In this document: one piece after another, positions 33,635 through 41,218 of the stretch | Numbering within the stretch: position 1 is the first letter of the stretch | How the letters are laid out: each line of letters begins with the position of its first letter | Assembly (NCBI RefSeq): GCF_001429505.1 | Contig: NZ_LMJW01000020.1 | Location: 346,296-410,295, forward strand | Origin: Allobosea sp. Root483D1 | GTDB taxonomy: Bacteria > Pseudomonadota > Alphaproteobacteria > Rhizobiales > Beijerinckiaceae | Direction of reading: 5' to 3' | DNA: 64,000 bases | The notes under the pieces: model-generated | The model's database searches: none | What the model was told of the DNA's origin: nothing | What the model saw: only the letters and a program-made list of their open reading frames with translations | Position numbers and translations under genes: made by a program

Positions 33635-34462
33635 TCAGTTCCCCTCGCGCGGCAGGCTAGGCGCGACGAAACCGTGCCTCGCCAGGATGCGCTGCCCGTC
33701 CGGCGAGAGGATGTACATGGCCAGCCGATAGGCGTTCGGCGAGGCTCCGTTCATCACCGTCAGCCCATAATCGGCGCCGACCAGCAGCTTCTCCGGCAAC
33801 CTGACCATGCGGACCCCGGGCTGCTCGCGGGCGATCGGGTCGGCATTGGTGCAATAGCCGAGGAAGAGGTCGGCGGCGCCGGTCGCCAGCAGATAGCCGG
33901 TGCCGTTGCGGTCCTGCGGGGTCGGGGCGCTGTTTGGGCCGCCGACGAGCTGCAGTGCCTTGGCCTCCAGCGCTGCCTTGGCGCCGGCTTTCAGCTTCTC
34001 GGCCTTGGCGAAGACCTGCCAGGCATAGTCGCCGGATGGGTCGGCCTTCGGCGTCGAGGTGCCGAGCTTGACCTTTGGATCGAGCATGCGCGCGAGCAGC
34101 GTGTTGCTGGTCACGTCCAGTCCGGGGCGCGCGAAGGCGCAGGTCTCGTTACGAACGAACAGCACGACCGGACCGGCCTTGCCATCCTTCGCCAGCGCGA
34201 GCGGGTGATCCATGTTCGCCGAGGCGAAGACCTCGGCCGGCTCGCCCTTGGCGAGAGCCTCGCGCAGCAGGCCGGAGGGACGGAAGCTGGTCTTGACCGG
34301 AATGCTCGCCGAGGTTTCGAAGGCTTTCGCGACCTCGGTCAGCGCGTTCTTCAGGCTGCCGGCGGCGTGGAGCAGCACCGGCTTCTCGGCTTGTTGCGCC
34401 GATGCGAGCGCCGGCCACAGGCCGACGAGAGCGATGAGAGCGAGCTTGCGCATCAGGTTCAC
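33635..34462 (-). CDS. molybdate-type ABC substrate-binding protein (ModA-like)
   Basis: 275 residues with signal peptide LMRKLALIALVGLWPALASA and a mature start LLHAAGSLKNALTEVAKAFE, the classic ModA first motif. A GTG start at 34462 overlaps the tupA stop (GTGA); ATG 34453 is an alternative. No ModB or ModC gene is present, so it either uses the TupBC channel or a transporter elsewhere. It belongs to the operon starting with tupB. Confidence 0.86.
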   Translation of the reverse strand: MNLMRKLALIALVGLWPALASAQQAEKPVLLHAAGSLKNALTEVAKAFETSASIPVKTSFRPSGLLREALAKGEPAEVFASANMDHPLALAKDGKAGPVVLFVRNETCAFARPGLDVTSNTLLARMLDPKVKLGTSTPKADPSGDYAWQVFAKAEKLKAGAKAALEAKALQLVGGPNSAPTPQDRNGTGYLLATGAADLFLGYCTNADPIAREQPGVRMVRLPEKLLVGADYGLTVMNGASPNAYRLAMYILSPDGQRILARHGFVAPSLPREGN

Positions 34463-35313
34463 GCCCCCGCCTGCCCGGCATTCGGGAAGAACAGCTGCTG
34501 GCCGTCGATCTTGTAGTCGGCGATCGCCTTCTGGCCTTCCGGGCTGGTCAGCCAGTCGGCGAAGAGCTTGCCGTCATTGACCTTCACATGCGGGTGCTTG
34601 GCGGGGTTCACCGACATCACGCCGTATTGGTTGAACAGGCGCTTGTCGCCCTCGACGGAGATGACGAGATCGCCGCGGTTCTTGAACGAGATCCAGGTGG
34701 CGCGGTCGGAGAGGACATAGGCGCCCATGGCGCCCGAGGTGTTGAGCGCCGCGCCCATGCCCTGGCCGATCTCGCGATACCAGGGGCCCTTCTGCGCAGC
34801 GATGTCGATGCCCGCGACCTTCCAGAGATTGAGCTCGGCGGCATGGGTGCCCGACTTGTCGCCGCGCGAGACGAAGGGCGCTGCCTTCTCCTGGATCGTC
34901 TTCAGCGCCGCGACGATGTCCTTCGTGCCGGCAACGCCGGCCGGGTCGGCTTTCGGGCCGATCAGGACGAAGTCGTTGTACATCACCGGCCGGCGCTCGG
35001 TCGAAAAGCCCTCCTCGACGAATTTCAGCTCCTGCGCCCTGGCGTGGACGAAGACGACGTCCGCATCGCCGCGACGGGCGGTATCGAGGGCTTGGCCAGT
35101 GCCCTGCGAGATGACGCGGACCTCGATGCCGGTCTTGGCCTTGAACAGCGGCAGGATGTGGTTGAACAGGCCGGAATCCTGGGTCGAGGTGGTCGAGGCC
35201 ACGGTGATGAAGCGTTCGCCGCTCGGGGCGGCGGGCGCCTGGGCAAGGGCGACGCCGGTCAGGCCGAGGAACAGGCCGGCGGCGAGGACGGAACGACGGG
35301 GCAGGGCGATCAT
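34459..35313 (-). CDS. tupA: tungstate ABC transporter substrate-binding protein
   Basis: 284 residues. The signal peptide includes PRRSVLAAGLFLGLTG and the mature protein begins with the diagnostic TupA motif STTSTQDSGLF. RGDKSGTHAAELNLW and SGAMGAYVLSDRATW are also conserved in tungstate binders. I chose ATG 35313, after AGGAG. It binds tungstate (possibly molybdate) in the periplasm and feeds TupB/TupC encoded just upstream. Confidence 0.92.
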   Translation of the reverse strand: MIALPRRSVLAAGLFLGLTGVALAQAPAAPSGERFITVASTTSTQDSGLFNHILPLFKAKTGIEVRVISQGTGQALDTARRGDADVVFVHARAQELKFVEEGFSTERRPVMYNDFVLIGPKADPAGVAGTKDIVAALKTIQEKAAPFVSRGDKSGTHAAELNLWKVAGIDIAAQKGPWYREIGQGMGAALNTSGAMGAYVLSDRATWISFKNRGDLVISVEGDKRLFNQYGVMSVNPAKHPHVKVNDGKLFADWLTSPEGQKAIADYKIDGQQLFFPNAGQAGA

Positions 35314-35344
35314 GGGCGTTTCTCCTGTCTTTAGTCTTTGTGGG

Positions 35345-36067
35345 TCACCAGAGCAGTTCGCCGGCGAGGAAGGCGCGGGCCTCGGCCGAATGCGGGCCGG
35401 CGAAGAAATCCTTGGCGGGTGCGTCCTCGACCAGCCGGCCGCGATGCAGGAAGAGCACGCGGTCGGCCAGGCGCCGGGCCTGGCCGAGATCATGGGTCGA
35501 CATCATCACGGTGATGCCCTCGGCGACGAGGCCGGAGAGCAATTCCTCGATCTGGCGCGTTGCGGCAGGGTCGAGCTGCGAGGTCGGTTCGTCGAGGAAG
35601 AGCAATTCGGGACGCAGCGCCCAGGCGCGGGCGATGGCGAGGCGCTGCTGCTCGCCGCCGGAGAGCAAGCGCGCCGGCTGGCTGGCGCGCTCGGCGAGGC
35701 CGAAGCGCTGCAGCGCCTGTGCCGCGCGTGCCTTGCGTTCGGCGCTATTGGCACCGGCGGCAGCGAGCGCGTGGGTGATGTTGGCCTCGACCGAGCGGCG
35801 CAGCATGATCGGCTTCTGGAAGACCATGGCATGGCGCTTGGCGCGGCCTTCGGCTCCAGCGGCCCAGCGCACGGCGCCGCGGCTCGGCGTCAGCAGGCCA
35901 TGGCAGAGGCGCAGGGTCAGCGACTTGCCGGCGCCGTTCGGTCCGAGCAGCACGGTCAAGCCCCCGGCCGGGATGGTGAAGCTGTTGGGCTCGACCAGCA
36001 GCTTGCCGTCGCCGGAGAAGGCGGCGGCCTCGACGGTGAGCGGCAGGATCGAGGTTGCGCTCAGCAT
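35345..36067 (-). CDS. tupC: tungstate ABC transporter ATP-binding protein
   Basis: 240 residues. Walker A LGPNGAGKSLTLRL, signature LLSGGEQQRLAIARAWALRP and Walker B LLFLDEPTSQLDP are intact. There is no C-terminal MOP/TOBE domain, unlike ModC. It lies between tupB (6-bp gap) and tupA, the standard tup order being BCA here. Confidence 0.9.
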   Translation of the reverse strand: MLSATSILPLTVEAAAFSGDGKLLVEPNSFTIPAGGLTVLLGPNGAGKSLTLRLCHGLLTPSRGAVRWAAGAEGRAKRHAMVFQKPIMLRRSVEANITHALAAAGANSAERKARAAQALQRFGLAERASQPARLLSGGEQQRLAIARAWALRPELLFLDEPTSQLDPAATRQIEELLSGLVAEGITVMMSTHDLGQARRLADRVLFLHRGRLVEDAPAKDFFAGPHSAEARAFLAGELLW

Positions 36068-36073
36068 GATCGC

Positions 36074-36775
36074 TCACCCGGCATAGCGCGCGCCGATACG
36101 GCTGGCGCCGAAGGCGATCGCGTTGATCGCGAGCGTCAGCGAGAGCAGGACGAGGCCGAGGCCCAGCGCCAGCGGCAGGTCGCCCTTCGAGGTCTCGAGC
36201 GTAATCGCCGTCGTCATGGTGCGGGTGTAGCCGGCGATGTTGCCGCCGACGATCAGGACGGCGCCGACCTCGGCGCTGGCTCGGCCGAAGCCGGCGAGCA
36301 GCGCCGTCGCCAGCGCAAAGCGTCCGTCGAAGAGCAGGGTCGGAATCGCGCGCAGCCCTTCGAGGCCGACCGAGCGCAGATGGTCGCGATACTCGCCCCA
36401 GAGGTCCTCGATCACCTGCCGGGTCAGCGCGATCACGATCGGCAGGACGAGGATCACCTGCGCGATGATCATCGCGGTCGGTGTGAACAGCAGGCCGAGC
36501 GGGCCGAGCGGGCCGGAGCGCGAGAGCAAGAGGAAGACGGCAAGGCCGGCGACGACGGGCGGCAGCCCCATCAGTGCGTTCAGGCAGACGATGATGGCCG
36601 CGCGGCCGGGAAAGCGCGCCAGCGCCAGTGCCGCCCCGAGCGGCAGGCCGATCAGCGCCGCGATCAGCACGGCGGTGAGCGTCACGCGCAGCGACAGGAA
36701 GACGATGCCGAGGAAACCGGGATCGAGCCCGACCACCAGGGCAAATGCCGCCTGAAAGATCGCGCCGACGTCCAA
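36074..36775 (-). CDS. tupB: tungstate ABC transporter permease
   Basis: 233 residues, five to six spans with the EAA-type loop GFGRASAEVGAVLIVGGNIA typical of TupB/ModB. The start is a TTG at 36775 preceded by GGGAG. It is the first gene of the long minus-strand operon that continues through tupC, tupA, two modA-like genes and the TsaA protein. The upstream spacer holds a palindrome shared with the divergent regulator. Confidence 0.9.
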   Translation of the reverse strand: MDVGAIFQAAFALVVGLDPGFLGIVFLSLRVTLTAVLIAALIGLPLGAALALARFPGRAAIIVCLNALMGLPPVVAGLAVFLLLSRSGPLGPLGLLFTPTAMIIAQVILVLPIVIALTRQVIEDLWGEYRDHLRSVGLEGLRAIPTLLFDGRFALATALLAGFGRASAEVGAVLIVGGNIAGYTRTMTTAITLETSKGDLPLALGLGLVLLSLTLAINAIAFGASRIGARYAG

Positions 36776-36804
36776 AGCCTGCTCCCGTGCGCTCGCCTTG
36801 AGAA

Positions 36805-36818
36805 TGCAAGCATTTGCA
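36805..36818. promoter_or_regulatory. candidate operator between tupB and its regulator
   Basis: TGCAA-GCAT-TTGCA is a perfect 5-bp inverted repeat in the 57-bp gap between divergent genes. A related GCTTGCAAAT lies at 37791-37800 after the regulator gene. It is a good candidate site for the HTH protein encoded at 36833. Confidence 0.4.
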
Positions 36819-36832
36819 ATTGGTAGAGTTCA

Positions 36833-37771
36833 ATGCGACGAAATGCCAACAGCGTAACTAGCGCAGGCAAACGCAGGCTGATGCAGGATCAGGTCTGGCT
36901 TACGACAGAAGAAGCGGCCAGTTATCTGCGCCTCAAGGACCGCAAGCTCTACGAGCTGGTCGGGCAGGGTGCTGTGCCCTGCACCAAGGTCTCCGGCAAA
37001 TGGCTGTTCCCGCGCGCCGGGCTTGATCGCTGGCTGGAAGCCGGGCTGTCGCGACCGGCCGGGTTCGACGCGGTCCCGCCGCCACCGATCGTCGGCGGCA
37101 GCCAGGATTCGCTGCTGGAGCTCGCCATCCGTGAATCCGGCTGCGGGCTGGCGCTGCTCGCCGAGGGCTCGCAGGCCGGGCTCGACCGGCTCGTCCGCAA
37201 CGAGGTCGCCATCGCCGCGCTGCATCTGCATGCGACGCCGGATGACGACGCTGCCAACCTCGCTGCGATCCGCGCCGAGCCTTCCCTGCACGATGCGGTG
37301 GTGATCAATTTCGCCCGGCGCGAGCAGGGGCTGCTGATCGCGCCCGACAACCCGCTCGGGATCGACGGGCTCGGCACGGCGATTACGAAGGGCGCCCGCT
37401 TCGCCCAGCGTCAGCGCGGCGCCGGCGCACAATTGCTGCTGATGAGCCTCTTGGAGCGCGGCGGTGTTCCGTCCGGCAGGATGATCGTCGCGGATGGCGT
37501 CTGTGCCACCGGCCAGGATCTGGCGCTGGCGATCCGTTCCGGCCGCGCCGATTGCGGCATCGCTGCGCGCGCCATCGCCATGGCCTTCGGCCTTGCCTTC
37601 CTGCCGATGGTCTGGGAACACCTCGATCTCGTGCTGCGTCGGCGGAGCTATTTCGAGCCGGCGACGCAAAAGCTGCTCGCCTGGATGCGCGGCCCCGACA
37701 TGGTAGCGCGGGCGGCAGAATTCGGTGGCTACGACCTCTCGACCAGCGGGGCAGTGCGGCTGAACCGCTGA
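36833..37771 (+). CDS. HTH (excisionase-type) regulator fused to a molybdate/tungstate-binding-protein-like domain
   Basis: 312 residues. The N-terminal DNA-binding domain of excisionase/MerR-like type (LTTEEAASYLRLKDRKLYEL) is joined to a PBP-like domain (IRESGCGLALLAEGSQAG, DGVCATGQDLALAIRSGRAD) of the COG1910 kind. It probably senses intracellular oxyanion and represses the divergent tupBCA operon. ATG 36833 or ATG 36881 could be the start; the domain begins after the second, and the first adds 16 basic residues. Confidence 0.85.
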   Translation: MRRNANSVTSAGKRRLMQDQVWLTTEEAASYLRLKDRKLYELVGQGAVPCTKVSGKWLFPRAGLDRWLEAGLSRPAGFDAVPPPPIVGGSQDSLLELAIRESGCGLALLAEGSQAGLDRLVRNEVAIAALHLHATPDDDAANLAAIRAEPSLHDAVVINFARREQGLLIAPDNPLGIDGLGTAITKGARFAQRQRGAGAQLLLMSLLERGGVPSGRMIVADGVCATGQDLALAIRSGRADCGIAARAIAMAFGLAFLPMVWEHLDLVLRRRSYFEPATQKLLAWMRGPDMVARAAEFGGYDLSTSGAVRLNR

Positions 37772-37876
37772 GCGGACGCTTGCGAAACAAGCTTGCAAAT
37801 CGGGCGAGCAATTGCAGCGCCTGTTGCGCCGGCGCCAGCATAGTCTTCAGGCCGTTGCAGCAGGCAGGGGCGACCC

Positions 37877-39034
37877 TTGACGATCGATCTCGACACACTC
37901 GTGCAGGAGATGACCGCCTGGCGGCGCGACCTGCACGCCCATCCGGAATTCGGCTTCGAGGAGACGCGCACCAGCGCCTTCGTGGCTGGCAAGCTGCGCG
38001 AATTCGGCTTCGACGACGTCGCCGAGGGCGTCGGCGGTACCGGCGTGGTCGGCACGCTGAAGCGCGGCAGCGGCAACCGGGCGATCGCGCTGCGGGCCGA
38101 CATGGATGCCTTGCGCATCCCAGAGCAGGGCGAGCTGCCGCACCGCTCGCAGAGCCCCGGCGTCATGCACGCCTGCGGTCATGACGGGCACACCGCCATG
38201 CTGCTCGGGGCCGCCAAGCTCCTGGCGGCGGATGGCGGCTTTAACGGCACCGTGCGCTTCGTCTTCCAGCCGGCCGAGGAATGGGGTCGCGGTGCGCTCG
38301 CCATGCTCGATGACGGGTTGCTGGAGCGCTTCCCGTTCGAGGAGATCTACGGGCTGCACAATGCGCCGAGGCTGCCGGTCGGTAAGTTCCAGACCCGTAT
38401 TGGGCCGATCATGTCGGCGGAGGATAATTTCGAGATCGTCCTCACCGGCATCGGCGGCCATGCCGCCCGCCCCCATGTCGGCAACGAGACGCTCGTCGCC
38501 GCCTGCGCCTTGGTCACCAGCCTGCAGACCATCGTCTCGCGGCGCCTCAGCCCAGCTCAGATCGCCGTGGTGTCGGTGACGGAGCTGATCACCGACGGCA
38601 CCCGCAACGCCCTGCCGGGGCAGGCGCGCATCCTCGGCGATGCCCGCAGCTTCCACCCCGAGGTCAGCGCCGAGATCGAGGCGCAGATGCGCGTGATCAG
38701 CGAGGGCATCGCCCGCGCCTACAACGTCGAGCAATCGGTCAGCTACACGCGCGAATTCGTGCCGCTGCTGAACCAGCCGGCCCAGACCGAAGCGGCGCTG
38801 GAGGCGGCGCAGGCCGTGCTCGGTCCCGAGAATGTCTCGGTCGTGTCGGAGCCCTTCACCGGCTCGGAAGACTTCGCCCGCTTCCTTGCGCATGTGCCGG
38901 GCTGCTTTTCCTTCGTCGGCAATGGCGACAGCGCCCCGCTGCACAGTCCGCGCTACGATTTCGACGACAGGGGGTTGATCCACGGGGCGCGCTTCCACGC
39001 CGAGATCGTCAGGCGGCGGTTGGCGCTGGGGTGA
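37877..39034 (+). CDS. M20D family amidohydrolase (hippurate hydrolase-like)
   Basis: 385 residues. Zinc-ligand motifs HACGHDGHT, the Glu pair in QPAEEWGRGAL and RADMDALRIPE show a metal-dependent peptidase/amidohydrolase of the M20D group, which cleaves N-acyl amino acids such as hippurate or acts on IAA conjugates. The start is TTG 37877 after GCAGGGG. It lies 105 bp after the tup regulator and ends before a palindromic repeat. The exact acyl substrate cannot be read from sequence. Confidence 0.88.
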   Translation: MTIDLDTLVQEMTAWRRDLHAHPEFGFEETRTSAFVAGKLREFGFDDVAEGVGGTGVVGTLKRGSGNRAIALRADMDALRIPEQGELPHRSQSPGVMHACGHDGHTAMLLGAAKLLAADGGFNGTVRFVFQPAEEWGRGALAMLDDGLLERFPFEEIYGLHNAPRLPVGKFQTRIGPIMSAEDNFEIVLTGIGGHAARPHVGNETLVAACALVTSLQTIVSRRLSPAQIAVVSVTELITDGTRNALPGQARILGDARSFHPEVSAEIEAQMRVISEGIARAYNVEQSVSYTREFVPLLNQPAQTEAALEAAQAVLGPENVSVVSEPFTGSEDFARFLAHVPGCFSFVGNGDSAPLHSPRYDFDDRGLIHGARFHAEIVRRRLALG

Positions 39035-39041
39035 AACAGAA

Positions 39042-39181
39042 AACCCTTCTCCCCTCGGGGGGACGGTGGCAGCGCGAAGCGCTGACAGATGAGAGAAGGA
39101 CAGGCTAAGCCTGCTCTCGCCTCACCCTGTCGCGCTGCCCTCATCCCCTGCCGGACTTTCTCCCCCGAGGGGAGAAGGGTT
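39042..39181. repeat. 140-bp nested palindromic intergenic element
   Basis: The outer arms are a perfect 20-bp inverted repeat, 39042-39061 and 39162-39181 (AACCCTTCTCCCC and its complement). Inside are AGCGC-GAA-GCGCT and CAGGCT-A-AGCCTG (39101-39113) flanked by GAGAG/CTCTC. It resembles the mosaic palindromes common in rhizobial-type genomes. Its right half is read as the C-terminus of the following gene. Confidence 0.75.
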
Positions 39182-39961
39182 CTCTATGCCGAATCGTCTC
39201 CACGCACAGACCTTGTGCACATACTCCCGGTCGCGTTCGGCTTCGCCGAAGGGCGCGACGGGCCAGAGCCAGCTCTCATCCTCCTTCGGAAGCGCGACGC
39301 CGTGCGTCAGGTCGAGCCGCTCACGGATCGCGCCTTCGCGGTCGCGCTCGACCATCTCGACATCGCTGATCAGGCAGACATGGCCCTTGAAGCGGGAGAG
39401 GTCGTCGAGATGCCAGGCGATGCAACGGGCCGGAAGATCGCAGGGCAAAGCGGCAGCGCGGGCGGGATTGTCCTCGAGCCAGTCGGCCACCGGCCAGGCG
39501 AGCTGCGAGAGCAGGTTGGCGGAGACGACAAGATCGACGCTGCCGTCGGCGATGAGGTCGGCGAGCGGGTCCTGCCGGCTGCCGGCCTCGCCGGCGAGCC
39601 AGGCCATCGCGCCGGTGAGGTCGCGGCTGAGCAGGCTGACCTTCGCCTGCCGCCAGAGCTTCAAGCGCAGCAGCGGCAGATGGACGATGTCGACGAGCAC
39701 GACCTCGTCGAAGCTCGCGCAAAGCGTCTCCAGCGGGATGTCGCGGGCCGGGCCGGAGCCGAGCACCACGACCTTGCGCCGCCTCGGTAGTGCGGCCGCG
39801 ACCTCAGCGATGATGGCGCGGCAGCGGGCCTGATGCGGCTCCCAGGCCTTGCGCTGGCGCCGGCCGCGCGACCAGAGCGATATGCCTTCCTTCAGCAGGC
39901 CGAACCGGCGCGCCATTGGCGCGGCCGGGGACAGGGCTCGCAGCGCCAGCTCGGCGAGCAT
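39122..39961 (-). CDS. hypothetical protein with Rossmann/SAM-like motif
   Basis: 279 residues from ATG 39961. The motif RRKVVVLGSGPARDIPLETL resembles a nucleotide- or SAM-binding Gly-rich loop, followed by FDEVVLVDIVHLPLLRL and SVDLVVSANLLSQLAWPV, the order expected of a class I methyltransferase fold. The final 19 residues (NPSPLGGESPAGDEGSATG) come from the palindromic repeat and are probably not ancestral. It begins 13 bp after the D-threonine-aldolase-like stop, so the two form an operon. Confidence 0.7.
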   Translation of the reverse strand: MLAELALRALSPAAPMARRFGLLKEGISLWSRGRRQRKAWEPHQARCRAIIAEVAAALPRRRKVVVLGSGPARDIPLETLCASFDEVVLVDIVHLPLLRLKLWRQAKVSLLSRDLTGAMAWLAGEAGSRQDPLADLIADGSVDLVVSANLLSQLAWPVADWLEDNPARAAALPCDLPARCIAWHLDDLSRFKGHVCLISDVEMVERDREGAIRERLDLTHGVALPKEDESWLWPVAPFGEAERDREYVHKVCAWRRFGIENPSPLGGESPAGDEGSATG

Positions 39962-39974
39962 TAGGCCCCTCGGA

Positions 39975-41111
39975 TCAGGTGAGCGCCCCACGACCTGCGA
40001 CCGGCCAGACCGCCTCGACATGGGCGTCGGGGCCGCTGAGCCCGCGCACGCAGACATACCAGTCGTGCAGGTTGACGGTCGGGTCGCAATGGCCGGGCAC
40101 GAGCAGGACCCGGTCGCCGCGGTGCGGCACGGCGACCGGGTCGCCGGTCAGGATGCCGTGCTCGTCGGACGGCTTGGTGTAGATCACGCCGTCGCGCTGC
40201 CACGGCACCGGCATGCCGGAATCGACCGCGGCTGCCTTGTGGCCGACATCGACGATGGCGCGATCCGGCACCGGCTTGCTCATCACGCCCGCGAGCACGA
40301 ACAGCGCATGCTGGAAGGTGTGGAAGGTCGAGCCGTCGGCCATGCGATTGCGGGCATAGTCGGCGTCCATGAAGATGTAGGAGCCGCATTGCAGCTCGTT
40401 CCAGATGCCGGAGCGGCTCTCCAGCTCGAAGGTGCCGGTACCGGCACCGCCAACGGTCTCGCAGGCGAGGCCGGCCTGGGCGAGGCGCTCGATCGCATTG
40501 CGGGTGAGCAGGCCGGCGCGCTCGATCGCCTCGCTGCGCTCGTCGATCGAGCGCATGTGCTGGGCCGAGCCGTGATAGGCCTGCACGCCCCGGAAGCGCA
40601 GCGTGTTGCTGCGCGCCACCGCCTCGGCGAGCCGCACCGCCGCCTCGCCGGGCGCGACGCCGCAGCGCCGACCGCCAATGTCGAGCTCGACCAGCACATC
40701 GAGGACGACGTCGCTGCGGGCCGCAGCCTCGGCTGCCTCGCGTACGCCGTCGATATGGTCGACGCAGAGCCCGATGCGGGCATCACGGGCGAGCTTGGCC
40801 AGCCGGTCGAGCTTGGCGGCGCCGGCGATCTCGTTGGTGACGAGCACGTCGGTGACGCCGCCGGCGACCAGGATCTCGGCTTCACCGACCTTCTGGCAGC
40901 ATTGCCCGACCGCGCCATGGGCGATCTGGCGCAGGGCGATCTCGGGGCTCTTATGCGTCTTGGCGTGCGGGCGCAGGCGCAGGCCGCTCGCCTCGGCGAA
41001 GGCCGCCATGGTGACGAGATTCCGCTCGAAGGCGTCGAGATCGATGATCAAGGCGGGGGTATCGATCTCGGCGAAGGACTGTCCGGCCCGGGCCGGCGGA
41101 GAAAGGGGCAT
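39975..41111 (-). CDS. DSD1-family PLP-dependent enzyme (D-threonine aldolase / D-serine deaminase-like)
   Basis: 378 residues. An alanine-racemase-like N-terminal barrel carries the PLP lysine in RPHAKTHKS (Lys51). The C-terminal D-serine dehydratase-like domain has the metal-binding pair His/Cys in PGHCDPTVN. Such enzymes act on D-threonine, D-3-hydroxyaspartate or D-serine. I chose ATG 41111. No other beta-hydroxyaspartate-cycle gene is adjacent, so which D-amino acid it uses is open. Confidence 0.87.
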   Translation of the reverse strand: MPLSPPARAGQSFAEIDTPALIIDLDAFERNLVTMAAFAEASGLRLRPHAKTHKSPEIALRQIAHGAVGQCCQKVGEAEILVAGGVTDVLVTNEIAGAAKLDRLAKLARDARIGLCVDHIDGVREAAEAAARSDVVLDVLVELDIGGRRCGVAPGEAAVRLAEAVARSNTLRFRGVQAYHGSAQHMRSIDERSEAIERAGLLTRNAIERLAQAGLACETVGGAGTGTFELESRSGIWNELQCGSYIFMDADYARNRMADGSTFHTFQHALFVLAGVMSKPVPDRAIVDVGHKAAAVDSGMPVPWQRDGVIYTKPSDEHGILTGDPVAVPHRGDRVLLVPGHCDPTVNLHDWYVCVRGLSGPDAHVEAVWPVAGRGALT

Positions 41112-41218
41112 GGGCTCTCGAATCTGGTGAATCAACTCATGGCTATCGGACGTCAGGTTCGTGTCCGGAGCAAGACCGGCAGTGGCGCTCGCATGGCGGC
41201 CATGTTAGGCCGCGCCCC

